Assembly: GCA_023399215.1 (NCBI GenBank)
Contig: JAEWQJ010000027.1
Coordinates: 27,063-91,062, forward strand
Direction of reading: 5' to 3'
Source of the DNA: Methanobacteriota archaeon
GTDB taxonomy: Archaea > Halobacteriota > Methanosarcinia > Methanosarcinales > Methanosarcinaceae
Length of the DNA stretch: 64,000 nucleotides
A model generated the notes under the pieces. It was not told the origin of the DNA. It was given only the letters and a program-made list of their open reading frames with translations, and did not search any database. The position numbers and the translations under genes were made by a program. Below are positions 14,140-22,970 of the stretch, piece after piece (the first letter of the stretch is position 1; each line of letters begins with the position of its first letter).

Positions 14140-16944
14140 ATGAGAGAAGGTCCGGACCCATTTGGGGTCAGAGACACTATTGAAACAGCTGCCGGAAAAG
14201 CTACGATTTACAGTCTGGGTAAACTGGAAGAAAAGGGCTATGAGGGAATTTCCCTGCTTCCTTACTCCATAAGGATCCTGCTGGAATCTCTGCTCAGGCA
14301 TGCGGATACTGAAAAGCACATAATAACTACCGAAGATGTGGAGGCTCTTGCTCGCTGGAGCCCTGAAAATGTAAGTGACAGGGATATTCCGTTCATTCCG
14401 TCAAGGGTAATCATGCAGGACTTTACAGGCGTTCCAGCCGTAGTAGACCTGGCAGCCCTCCGTTCGGCAATGCAGCGCCTTGGAGGCGATCCCGCAAAAA
14501 TAAATCCTGTTATCCCTGCCGATCTTGTTATTGACCACTCGGTCCAGGTGGACTCCTACGGCACAGCATACGCTCTCGAGGAAAACGAGAAAAAGGAATT
14601 TGAACGTAACACGGAACGTTATTCTGTCCTGCGCTGGGCTCAGAAAGCCTTTGACAATTTCAGAGTCGTGCCTCCAGGAAGGGGCATTATCCATCAGGTG
14701 AACCTTGAGTATCTGGCTCCGCTTGTGCACCTTAAAGAGAAAGATGGGGAGTTATCTGCGTTCCCTGATACTCTTGTAGGGACAGACTCCCATACTACAA
14801 TGATTAACGGAATTGGAGTACTCGGCTGGGGAGTAGGAGGCATAGAGGCCGAAGCTGTAATGCTCGGGCAGCCTTATTATATGCCTGTGCCTCAGGTAGT
14901 GGGCTTCAAGCTTTACGGAAAACCTGCACCTGGAGTTACTGCTACCGATCTTGTCCTGACAATTACGAAGATGCTCAGAAAAGAAGGAGTTGTCGGCAAA
15001 TTCGTGGAATTTTACGGGCCCGGATTAAATTCACTGAGTCTTCCGAACAGGGCAACGATCTCCAACATGGCTCCTGAGTATGGGGCAACTCTTGGGATTT
15101 TCCCGCCTGATGCCGAGACGCTTGACTACCTGCGAAGAACTGGCAGAAGTGAAGAGCAGGTTGACCTTGTGAAAAAGTATCTGGAAGCTCAGGGCCTTCT
15201 CTATTCAACTCACGAACCAGATCCTGTTTTCAGCACTACCCTGGAACTTGATATGAGCACGGTAAAGCCCTGTCTTGCGGGCCCGAAGCGTCCTCAGGAC
15301 CAGCTTTTCTTGAGTGAGGTGCCTGAAAATTACCATGAAATTATGAGGCAGACCTTTATCCGAAAGAAAGAGTCAGGGCTTGAACTTCCCCAGGATCCTG
15401 CTTACCAGCGTTGGATAGAAGAGGGAGGGGCACCTGTAGAGGAACCTGAAACCCCTGGTGCCGAAGAGAAAATAAAGGAATCCTCGGAAAAGGCTTACAG
15501 GGTAACACATGGCTCCGTAGTGATTGCAGCAATTACTTCCTGTACCAACACCTCAAACCCTTCAGTTTTAATAGGGGCCGGGCTGCTAGCCAAAAAGGCT
15601 GTAGAAAAGGGCCTGCATGTCAAGCCTTTTGTAAAAACAAGCCTTTCCCCAGGTTCAAGAGTAGCTACGGAATATCTGAAAGCCGCAGGCCTTTTGCCCT
15701 ATCTCGAATCCCTTGGTTTCCACCAGGTTGGTTACGGTTGTACAACCTGTATAGGAAACAGTGGACCTTTACCTGAGAAGGTTTCAAAAGAAATTAACGA
15801 AAATGACCTTACTGTCGCAGCCGTACTCAGCGGAAACCGGAACTTCGAAGGACGGATTAATCCTCTTGTCAGGGCAAACTACCTTGCTTCTCCACCTCTT
15901 GTCGTGGCCTATGCAATCGCAGGCACCGTGAACATCAACCTCGAAACCGATCCTCTTGCTTATGATCCCAACGGACGCCCTGTTTACCTCAAGGATATCT
16001 GGCCTGCAGAGGAGGAGATAAGGGACGCTGAAAAGAACAGCATCAAACCTTCAATGTTCGAAAAAGAATATTCGGGTGCTTTAGAGGGCTCCAAACGCTG
16101 GAAAGAGCTGGAAGCTCCAACAGGTACCCTCTATGATTGGAACCCTATGTCTACATATATTCAGGAACCTCCATACTTCATGGACTTCCCGCCTGCTCCA
16201 CCTTCGCCTGCGGATATAAAGAATGCAAGAGTTCTGGCTCTTTTCGGGGACAGCATTACCACGGATCATATTTCCCCTGCGGGTGCCATTCCTTCAGACA
16301 GTCCTGCAGGCAGGTACCTGATTTCCTGGGGTGTGAGCCCTGAAGATTTCAATTCTTATGGGTCCAGAAGGGGTAATCATGAGGTAATGATGCGTGGAAC
16401 CTTTGGGAATATTCGGCTCAGGAACAGGTTCGTGGACAGGGAAGGAGGATGGACCGTATACCATTCCCGGAAAGAAGATTTCCCAGAGGAATCCTGTGAA
16501 GGAATCCCAATTTATGACGCAGCTATGCTTTATGCGGAAAATAATATTCCTCTGATCGTTATCGCAGGAAAGGAATACGGAACAGGCAGTTCCAGGGACT
16601 GGGCAGCCAAAGGTACGTTCTTGCTTGGAGTTAAAGCAGTTATTGCCGAGTCTTTCGAGCGTATCCACAGAAGTAACCTTGTCGGCATGGGAGTTCTTCC
16701 ATTGCAGTTTAAAGAAGGCAATAACGCCGATACCCTGGGCCTTACAGGAAAGGAAAGCTATGATATTCTGGGCATTGAACACATGGAACCCCACGGAGAT
16801 CTTACTGTAAGGGCAAAGGACGAAAACGGTAGCGAAGTACAATTCCAGGTAACCTTGAGGTTGGATTCGGCTGTTGAAATCGAGTATTACATCAACAGTG
16901 GGATTTTGCACAAGTTCCTGCGGGATTCGGTGAAGAAAAAATAA
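14140..16944 (+). CDS. acnA: Aconitate hydratase (AcnA type)
   Basis: 934 residues. Interconverts citrate and isocitrate through cis-aconitate on a [4Fe-4S] cluster. Cluster ligands are C468 (SCTNTSNPS) and C534/C537 (GCTTCIGNSG). Substrate-side motifs are DSHTTMINGIGVLGWGVGG, GDSITTDHISPAG and GTGSSRDWAAKG in the C-terminal swivel domain, giving the complete bacterial AcnA layout. The start is fixed by GGAGGT 13 bases upstream. With the citrate synthase gene downstream it forms the oxidative branch from acetyl-CoA and oxaloacetate to 2-oxoglutarate for glutamate synthesis, as known for Methanosarcina. An 11-bp inverted repeat follows the stop. Confidence 0.96.
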   Translation: MREGPDPFGVRDTIETAAGKATIYSLGKLEEKGYEGISLLPYSIRILLESLLRHADTEKHIITTEDVEALARWSPENVSDRDIPFIPSRVIMQDFTGVPAVVDLAALRSAMQRLGGDPAKINPVIPADLVIDHSVQVDSYGTAYALEENEKKEFERNTERYSVLRWAQKAFDNFRVVPPGRGIIHQVNLEYLAPLVHLKEKDGELSAFPDTLVGTDSHTTMINGIGVLGWGVGGIEAEAVMLGQPYYMPVPQVVGFKLYGKPAPGVTATDLVLTITKMLRKEGVVGKFVEFYGPGLNSLSLPNRATISNMAPEYGATLGIFPPDAETLDYLRRTGRSEEQVDLVKKYLEAQGLLYSTHEPDPVFSTTLELDMSTVKPCLAGPKRPQDQLFLSEVPENYHEIMRQTFIRKKESGLELPQDPAYQRWIEEGGAPVEEPETPGAEEKIKESSEKAYRVTHGSVVIAAITSCTNTSNPSVLIGAGLLAKKAVEKGLHVKPFVKTSLSPGSRVATEYLKAAGLLPYLESLGFHQVGYGCTTCIGNSGPLPEKVSKEINENDLTVAAVLSGNRNFEGRINPLVRANYLASPPLVVAYAIAGTVNINLETDPLAYDPNGRPVYLKDIWPAEEEIRDAEKNSIKPSMFEKEYSGALEGSKRWKELEAPTGTLYDWNPMSTYIQEPPYFMDFPPAPPSPADIKNARVLALFGDSITTDHISPAGAIPSDSPAGRYLISWGVSPEDFNSYGSRRGNHEVMMRGTFGNIRLRNRFVDREGGWTVYHSRKEDFPEESCEGIPIYDAAMLYAENNIPLIVIAGKEYGTGSSRDWAAKGTFLLGVKAVIAESFERIHRSNLVGMGVLPLQFKEGNNADTLGLTGKESYDILGIEHMEPHGDLTVRAKDENGSEVQFQVTLRLDSAVEIEYYINSGILHKFLRDSVKKK

Positions 16945-17364
16945 TAGGTTATCAATACCTGAATTAGGTATCGAATCTTTTTGAAAAGGTTTCTTAAGCT
17001 CTCATAAGTTTCCTGCTTTCTTGAAACCTTTTCATTTTCCTGATCGGAAAGAGAGCAATAGAGAGTTATTTTAATTCTTACGGACATTTTAAGGAAAACT
17101 TTATTCTGAAAACAGCATATTTTATTTTAATATAACCGCGAGGCTTAATGTCTTTGCTTTCTTAATATCAAAAAATAATTATAAAGATCCTGGAATATAA
17201 TTTCAACAAATTTAATATACTTATTCGATGATAATAAGAATGCATTGTCACCCTATTTTTGGGTCTTATAGGCCCTTCGCGTTAAATTTTCCACATATAA
17301 GCAGAGGATTCCCCAAACTTCAAAGTTTTTTGAAAATCCTCTTGGTATAACTGTGAGGTATAAA
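16945..17364. other. Spacer between aconitase and citrate synthase genes
   Basis: 420 bases. It holds an inverted repeat after acnA (16983-17033) and an AT-rich promoter zone. Within that zone CTTATT (17220-17225) and AATAAG (17233-17238) form a small dyad about 130 bases before the citrate synthase start. Confidence 0.5.
16983..17033 (+). terminator. 11-bp perfect inverted repeat after acnA
   Basis: GAAAAGGTTTC at 16983-16993 and GAAACCTTTTC at 17023-17033 are perfect complements around a 29-base loop. The same AAAAGGTTT core recurs in hairpins after citrate synthase and after glmM, so this is a dispersed hairpin family, probably 3'-end signals. Confidence 0.55.
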
Positions 17365-18432
17365 ATGAGTAAAAATATCTGTTTCATAGATGGGTTGGAG
17401 GGCGTTCTGAAATACAGGGATATAGACATCAACCAGCTGGTTGAGCTTCCCTATGATGCCGTTTCCTATCTACTTATCCTCGGTTATCTCCCTGGAGATC
17501 AGGAACTTGCCGAGTATTCAGCCTGCCTGCATGGGGAGCGTGAAGTCAACAGGGAGGTGATAGACGTTATCCATATGTGCAATTTCAATATTGACTCTAT
17601 AGAAGCGCTGCGTACAATTGTTTCTTTTATATCACAGTTCGATCCGGACATTAACGACAGCTCTCCTGAAGGAAATATGAGAAAAGCTATACGGTTAATT
17701 GCCAAGATACCAACCATAGTTGCTACGTATTATAGAATCGCAAACGGAAAAGAACCTGTGCCCCCTGATCCATCTCTTTCTCATGGAGCTAACTTCCTTT
17801 ATATGCTAAGAGGAAACAAGCCAAGTCAGCTGGAAGCTGAGGTCATAGAAAAAGACTTTATCCTCAGCGCCGAGCATGAACTAAATGCCTCTACTTTTTC
17901 TGCAAGAGTTACTGCCTCTACCCTTTCAGACCTTTATTCTGCTGTTGTTTCCGGACTTTGCACCCTTAAAGGCCCTCTGCATGGAGGGGCAAGGGCAGAA
18001 GTCACAGCTATGATCGAAGAAATTGCTTGTCCCGAAAATGCAGAGAGTTATGTCCTCGATAAGCTGAGTAAAAAAGAAAAAATTATGGGCTTTGGACATA
18101 GAGTTTACAAAACTTACGATCCTAGAGGCACAATATTCAAGCAGCTTGCTAAACAACTCGCAGAAGCAAAAGGGGATATGCACTGGTACAACACTGCCGA
18201 AGTAGTAGAAAACACTGTTATCCGTGAACTTGTAGAAAAGAAAGGAAAGCCAATCTATCCTAATGTTGATTTCTATTCTGGAGTTATTTATAAGTATATG
18301 GATATTCCCCCTCAACTTGCAACATCAATCTTTGCAATCGGCAGGGTCTCAGGCTGGATAGCTCACTGCTTTGATCAGTACGAGAAGAAAAAGATCATAA
18401 GGCCCAGGGCTTTCATGCTCGATGAATGCTAA
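17365..18432 (+). CDS. gltA: Citrate synthase
   Basis: 355 residues from ATG 17365 (MSKNICFIDGLEG); GTGAGGT just upstream is the ribosome site, so the in-frame GTG at 17353 is rejected. Condenses oxaloacetate with acetyl-CoA. Family marks: YRDIDINQLVE, substrate His in PLHGGARAEV, catalytic His in GFGHRVYKTYDPRG, FYSGVIYKYMDIP with the catalytic Asp region, and the C-terminal RVSGWIAHCFDQY and RPRA segments. Length is slightly short but complete. Functions with acnA in 2-oxoglutarate supply. A hairpin (18492-18514) follows. Confidence 0.95.
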   Translation: MSKNICFIDGLEGVLKYRDIDINQLVELPYDAVSYLLILGYLPGDQELAEYSACLHGEREVNREVIDVIHMCNFNIDSIEALRTIVSFISQFDPDINDSSPEGNMRKAIRLIAKIPTIVATYYRIANGKEPVPPDPSLSHGANFLYMLRGNKPSQLEAEVIEKDFILSAEHELNASTFSARVTASTLSDLYSAVVSGLCTLKGPLHGGARAEVTAMIEEIACPENAESYVLDKLSKKEKIMGFGHRVYKTYDPRGTIFKQLAKQLAEAKGDMHWYNTAEVVENTVIRELVEKKGKPIYPNVDFYSGVIYKYMDIPPQLATSIFAIGRVSGWIAHCFDQYEKKKIIRPRAFMLDEC

Positions 18433-18439
18433 CATAATC

Positions 18440-18560
18440 TTTGATCAAGCTTTTTTTAAAAAGGTTTACCTCGCTGCGAAGGATTTTCGCTCAAACCTTT
18501 TTTGAAAAGGTTTGTGGTCAAGTTTTTTTTAAAAAGGCTTGCAGGCATGTTTTTTAAAAG
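18440..18560. repeat. Run of AAAAAGGTTTG-type hairpins after citrate synthase
   Basis: Three variants of an AAGnTTTTTTTAAAAAGGyTTG phrase follow one another. CAAACCTTTT and AAAAGGTTTG at 18492-18514 form a perfect 10-bp stem with a 3-base loop. Related copies lie at 16983-17033 and 24690-24860. Probably terminators, though the clustered copies suggest a spreading repeat. Confidence 0.65.
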
Positions 18561-18626
18561 TTATTCTTAAAAAACTTGTCAGATAATCTTTTTATCATCT
18601 GAAAGCTTTCTGATATCCAGATACCC

Positions 18627-19892
18627 ATGAGTTTTAGAACTTTTATTAACCAGTTAAAAGAAAATGGAAAACTGGTAGAAATTCTCCAACCTGTGTCCCC
18701 GAGGTTTGAAGCTTCAAGAATTGCAAAAAACACAAAAGCTCCCGTTCTCTTCCATGATATCTCAGGTTCGAAGGTGATTATGAACCTGCTTGGGTCAAGG
18801 GATGAACTGTCTTCCATGCTCGGAGTTCCTAAAGAAGAGATTATAAAGAAGCTTTCGGAAGTTTCTCCTGAAGGGGAAGTGCGGCTTGTATCAGAATCTC
18901 CAACGCTTGAGGTCATAGAAGATCAGGTTGATCTGACAAAACTTCCTATCCTCACGCATTTTGAAAAAGATGGAGCCCCTTATATAACAGCAGGAATTGT
19001 GGTTTCCGAGTACGGAGGTACGATTAATGCTTCCATCCACCGGCTTATGCTAGCAGGAAAAGATAAACTTGCAGTCCGCCTGGTCCCTCCAAGGCATACT
19101 TATCTCCTGCACAAAAAAGCCGCCGAAAAAGGCGAACCTCTGCCTGTTGCAATTGTACTTGGCTGCGACCCAACAATTATTTACGCGACTTCGACAAGGG
19201 TTCCTGTGGGAAAAGAATTTGAATACGCAGCCGCTTTGCGTGGAGCTCCTGTTGAACTTTTTGAGTGCGCAAACGGGGTAAAAGTTCCTCATGCCGAGAT
19301 TGTGCTTGAAGGTTATATCGACCCCGTAGAGAGGGTTGATGAAGGGCCTTTTGTTGATATAACCGGAACCTATGATGTGATAAGAAAAGAACCTGTTATC
19401 CATATCACCCGAATTATCCATAGAAAAGACCCGATTTATCACGGAATTCTGCCAGCTGGCCCTGAGCATCTCCTGATGATGGGAGTGCCTTACGAGCCAA
19501 GGATTTACAGGGCTGTAGGAGAGGTTACTACGGTCAAAAACGTGGTGTTGACCGAAGGAGGATGTTGTTATCTCCATGCAGTCGTTCAGATTGAGAAGCA
19601 GACTGAAGGAGATGGAAAAAACGCTATCATGGCAGCCTTTGCAGCCCATACAAGCCTTAAACATGTAGTGGTTGTGGACGAAGATATAAATATTTTTGAT
19701 CCTAACGATGTCGAGTTTGCAATTGCTACCAGGGTAAAAGGCGATATTGATATTCTGATTATCCCCAATGTTCGGGGAAGTTCCCTTGACCCACGAGGAG
19801 CTCCTGACGGAACGACCACAAAAATGGGAATTGATGCTACAAAAGTGCTCGTAGAAAAGGAAAATTTTGAAAGGGCAGTAATTCCGGAATAA
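18627..19892 (+). CDS. UbiD-family decarboxylase, probable anhydromevalonate phosphate decarboxylase
   Basis: 421 residues. UbiD enzymes use prenylated FMN for non-oxidative decarboxylation. In archaea a UbiD paralogue converts trans-anhydromevalonate 5-phosphate to isopentenyl phosphate. Family marks include INASIHRLM, LAVRLVPPRHTYLLH, the E-rich HAEIVLEGYIDPVERVDEGPF segment and a C-terminal DIDILIIPNVRGSSLDPR. Direct adjacency to both AcnX subunits, the phosphomevalonate dehydratase, makes the mevalonate role far more likely than ubiquinone-type chemistry. The UbiX-like prenyltransferase that makes the cofactor is not in the window. The stop region is tandemly duplicated (ATTCCGGAATA twice). 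Confidence 0.92.
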   Translation: MSFRTFINQLKENGKLVEILQPVSPRFEASRIAKNTKAPVLFHDISGSKVIMNLLGSRDELSSMLGVPKEEIIKKLSEVSPEGEVRLVSESPTLEVIEDQVDLTKLPILTHFEKDGAPYITAGIVVSEYGGTINASIHRLMLAGKDKLAVRLVPPRHTYLLHKKAAEKGEPLPVAIVLGCDPTIIYATSTRVPVGKEFEYAAALRGAPVELFECANGVKVPHAEIVLEGYIDPVERVDEGPFVDITGTYDVIRKEPVIHITRIIHRKDPIYHGILPAGPEHLLMMGVPYEPRIYRAVGEVTTVKNVVLTEGGCCYLHAVVQIEKQTEGDGKNAIMAAFAAHTSLKHVVVVDEDINIFDPNDVEFAIATRVKGDIDILIIPNVRGSSLDPRGAPDGTTTKMGIDATKVLVEKENFERAVIPE

Positions 19893-19950
19893 TTCCGGAA
19901 TAATAGGTAAAAATTATTTTAAGCATCTGGCAATTACCGAGTGAATTTCA

Positions 19951-21168
19951 ATGTATCTTACAAAAGAAGAAGAGCAAATCCTGAATGGAGAAGCCGGGGA
20001 GACTCTAAGGCAGGCTATTGAAATCCTGGTGGCTCTTGGAGACATTTACGGTGCAGACAGGCTTATCCCCATCAAAAGTGCTCAGATAGCAGGAGTTTCC
20101 TACAAAACTATGGGCGATGCAGGTCTTGAATGGATTTCAGACCTGCAGGGGAAGGTTAAGGTTCCTGCGATTCTAAACCCTGCCGGGATGGATCTGCAAG
20201 ACTGGGAAAGGCTCAGGATCTCGCCCGAATTTGCGGAAAAACAAAAATTGATTGTTCAGGCATACGAAAAACTGGGAATTCGGTGTGAATGCACATGCAC
20301 GCCTTATACTCTCGAGGGTTTTGATGTCGGTTATGGCGACCATCTGGCATGGAGCGAATCGTCAGCTGTTTCCTATGCAAATTCCGTACTTGGGGCCAGG
20401 ACAAACCGGGAAGGTGGGCCATCAGCCCTTTCCGCGGCACTCCTCGGGAAAACCGCAAACTATGGATTCCATCTGGATGAAAACCGTGTGCCTGAGATTT
20501 CATTTGATGTAGAGTATCCTCTTAAAGGATCGGATTACGGTGCTCTAGGTTATGTAGCTGGCAAACTTGCAGGGAGCAAGGTGCCTGTTTTTCATCTAAG
20601 GAGTACTCCGGATGCGGATGAGTTAAAAGCGCTAGGAGCTGCAATGGCAGCTTCGGGAGCAGTTGCTCTTTACCACGTTGAAGGAGTTACTCCTGATATT
20701 TGCAGGGTGGATTTTGAAGAGCCATCCGAAAAAATAACTATTGAGAAAAGCCAGCTCAATGAGGTTTATGAGAGCCTGAGAAAAGTCTGTAAAGAGCCTG
20801 AATTGATAACCATAGGGTGTCCTCACTGCTCGGCAGCAGAACTTGAAAAAGCAGCCAAACTCCTGAGAGGAAAAACGGTTTCAAAAGAGTTCTGGATCTT
20901 TACTTCAAGGGAACTTGCAAATCGCTATCCGAAGTATGTCAGGACCATTGAAAAAAGTGGAGCTAAGGTTGTCTGTGATACCTGCATGGTAGTTTCTCCT
21001 GCTACTAACAGCTATTCCTGCGTCATGGTAAACTCAGGAAAAGCGCTTGCTTATGTCCCAGGGATGTGCGGAGCTGAAGCTGTATATGGAAGTATGGAGG
21101 CCTGTGTCGAGGAAGCAATAGGCGGAGCAGCAAAGAAGGTAGTAAAAAAGGCAGGTGATTCCAATTAA
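19951..21168 (+). CDS. Phosphomevalonate dehydratase large subunit (aconitase X catalytic subunit)
   Basis: 405 residues. AcnX (DUF521) large subunit; with the small subunit encoded next it dehydrates mevalonate 5-phosphate to trans-anhydromevalonate 5-phosphate in the archaeal mevalonate route. Visible features: HxxSxAQ-like region (LIPIKSAQIAGVSYKTMGDAG), a Cys-rich substrate/cluster region (RCECTCTPY), ARTNREGGPSALSAALLGKT, TIGCPHCSAAEL, and VCDTCMVVSPATNSYSCVMVNSGKA near the C-terminus with cluster-ligand candidates. The stop overlaps the next start by 14 bases, so the subunits are co-translated. Alternative AcnX functions (cis-3-hydroxyproline dehydratase) are unlikely given the UbiD neighbour. 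Confidence 0.93.
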   Translation: MYLTKEEEQILNGEAGETLRQAIEILVALGDIYGADRLIPIKSAQIAGVSYKTMGDAGLEWISDLQGKVKVPAILNPAGMDLQDWERLRISPEFAEKQKLIVQAYEKLGIRCECTCTPYTLEGFDVGYGDHLAWSESSAVSYANSVLGARTNREGGPSALSAALLGKTANYGFHLDENRVPEISFDVEYPLKGSDYGALGYVAGKLAGSKVPVFHLRSTPDADELKALGAAMAASGAVALYHVEGVTPDICRVDFEEPSEKITIEKSQLNEVYESLRKVCKEPELITIGCPHCSAAELEKAAKLLRGKTVSKEFWIFTSRELANRYPKYVRTIEKSGAKVVCDTCMVVSPATNSYSCVMVNSGKALAYVPGMCGAEAVYGSMEACVEEAIGGAAKKVVKKAGDSN

Positions 21169-21592
21169 ACTTAAAGGCAGGAAGATTTCAAGAGGATGTG
21201 CAAAAGGAGAAGTACTGCTTTCCAGAGACCCTATTTCCTTCCTCGGGAATGTAGACCCAAAAACCGGGGTCGTAATTGAAGAAAATCACGCCCTTGAAGG
21301 AAAATCAATCCAGGGTAAAGTTCTTGTTTTTCCACACGGCAAAGGCTCTACAGTTGGCTCGTATGTTATGTATCAACTGAAGAAAAATGGAGTCGCACCT
21401 GCAGCGATAATAAACCTGGAAACTGAGCCCATAGTTGCAGTTGGAGCCATTATTTCCGAAATCCCACTTGTTGATATGCTTGAGAGAAACCCTTACGAAG
21501 TATTAAATAATGGAGACTTTGTTCTGGTTAACGGAAGTAAAGGATACATTGAACTTCTCAAACAGGAAACCATTGAAACTGAAAACGAGTAA
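21155..21592 (+). CDS. Phosphomevalonate dehydratase small subunit (aconitase X swivel subunit)
   Basis: 145 residues. DUF126/AcnX small subunit, a swivelling beta/alpha domain equivalent to aconitase domain 4. Marks: RGCAKGEVLLS near the N-terminus; KVLVFPHGKGSTVGSYVMYQL with the conserved phosphate-binding Ser; and EIPLVDM. It starts within the large-subunit gene (14-base overlap; AAGGCAGGTG upstream). Separately encoded large and small subunits are usual in archaea, while many bacteria fuse them. A 14-bp repeat array follows 63 bases after the stop. Confidence 0.93.
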   Translation: MIPIKLKGRKISRGCAKGEVLLSRDPISFLGNVDPKTGVVIEENHALEGKSIQGKVLVFPHGKGSTVGSYVMYQLKKNGVAPAAIINLETEPIVAVGAIISEIPLVDMLERNPYEVLNNGDFVLVNGSKGYIELLKQETIETENE

Positions 21593-21655
21593 AACTGAAA
21601 AATAATCAGCAAATGAAAAATGGTTATTTAGTCCTGAAAGCTGTACGGGTAAAGC

Positions 21656-21767
21656 TGAACTGATACAATTGAACTGATACAATTGAACTGATACAATTGA
21701 ATTGATACCATTGAATTGATACCATTGAACTGATACCATTGAACTGATACAATTGAACTGATACAAT
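21656..21767. repeat. 14-bp tandem repeat, eight copies
   Basis: Eight consecutive units of TGAACTGATACAAT, with C/T and A/C variants in the middle copies, fill the gap between the dehydratase small subunit and the protease gene. Ends 32 bases before the next start. Confidence 0.9.
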
Positions 21768-21799
21768 TAAATGGATAAGCCCGAAAATTAAGTTTTAAG

Positions 21800-22933
21800 A
21801 TGGGAAATAGGAACTCCAAAATGAACCCGGAAAACCATAAGAAAGGCAAAGGAAAATTCAATGCCGAGGAAACAGTCTCGCGTTTATATCCTTATATATT
21901 CAGGGTATTCGACGTTTATGAGGTCCAGAATTCCGGGGAAGCTCTTTACTTCTATGGAACTCCTAGAACCAATACCGAAAATATTACAGGAGAACTCTGG
22001 GAGCCTTTACAGCATTTTGGGTTCGGATGTACGTTGAAGTATGAGCTTGGAGAATATGTACTGCTGGTTTTTCCTGAAAAGAAAGCAAAGGAAAAGACCT
22101 GGATAAACCTTGTCCTTTTCATAGCAACCTTTTTTACAACCATGGTTTGCGGAGCCTGGATGTCAGGAGCAGACCTCGAAATCGATTCCTCCCAGCTTAT
22201 CCGAGGCTTACCATTTACCCTTGCGATAATGACAGTTCTTGGTTCCCATGAGATGGCTCACTATGTAATGGCCAGATACCATGGGATGAAGGCATCTCTT
22301 CCGTATTTTATTCCTTTTCCGACTTTTATTGGCACTATGGGAGCACTAATTCGTTACAGAGGGCCTGTACCCAGTCGAAAAGCGCTTTTTGATGTGGGAG
22401 TTGCAGGGCCACTGGTAGGCCTGGTCATGTCAGTTGCAGTGACGGTTATAGGACTTAACCTTAAGGCACCTGCAGTAAACCCTCTGTCGGATTCCATGAT
22501 GCTTGGTCTTGGCCTGCCTCCCCTTTTCGTGTTTATCCAGAACCTTGTTGGAGTTACAGGAGAAAACCTTCATCCTGTAGCCTTTGCAGGCTGGGTAGGA
22601 ATGTTCGTGACTCTGCTCAATCTCCTTCCTGCTGGGCAGCTTGATGGTGGGCACATCCTCAGGGCTATGCTGGGTAAGAAAGCGGAAAAGATTTCATTTA
22701 TGATGCCGCGTGTCCTGTTTCTGATAGGGCTTTATGTAATTTACTGGATGAAGGAAGACGGATTTATATGGATTTCCTGGGCTTTTTTCCTCTGGATTTT
22801 TGCTGCGGTAGGTCATCCGTCTCCCCTGCATGATAAAGTCGAACTGGATAAAAAACGTATCCTGTTAGGGATCATTACCTTCATCCTGGGCTTACTCTGC
22901 TTTACTCTGATACCTTTTAAGCCAATTTCCTGA
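21800..22933 (+). CDS. Site-2-protease-like membrane metalloprotease (M50)
   Basis: 377 residues; an in-frame ATG at 21821 preceded by AGGAACTCC is a possible later start. The cytoplasmic N-terminal domain (about 1-95) is followed by about seven hydrophobic segments. The zinc motif is HEMAH (150-154), inside a membrane helix, with the second-site LLPAGQLDGGH motif at about 275-285 (Asp 282). The layout resembles plant EGY and archaeal S2P homologues without a PDZ domain. It would cut transmembrane substrates such as anti-sigma-like or regulator proteins, but no target is indicated by the neighbours. Confidence 0.9.
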   Translation: MGNRNSKMNPENHKKGKGKFNAEETVSRLYPYIFRVFDVYEVQNSGEALYFYGTPRTNTENITGELWEPLQHFGFGCTLKYELGEYVLLVFPEKKAKEKTWINLVLFIATFFTTMVCGAWMSGADLEIDSSQLIRGLPFTLAIMTVLGSHEMAHYVMARYHGMKASLPYFIPFPTFIGTMGALIRYRGPVPSRKALFDVGVAGPLVGLVMSVAVTVIGLNLKAPAVNPLSDSMMLGLGLPPLFVFIQNLVGVTGENLHPVAFAGWVGMFVTLLNLLPAGQLDGGHILRAMLGKKAEKISFMMPRVLFLIGLYVIYWMKEDGFIWISWAFFLWIFAAVGHPSPLHDKVELDKKRILLGIITFILGLLCFTLIPFKPIS

Positions 22934-22970
22934 AAGAGCCTGGATTTCTAAAAAACGGAGGAGAAAAATA

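Noticed and set aside
21503..21861. Minus-strand ORFs of repeated SVQWYQFN type
   Set aside because: They are translations of the 14-bp tandem repeat between the AcnX small subunit and the protease gene.
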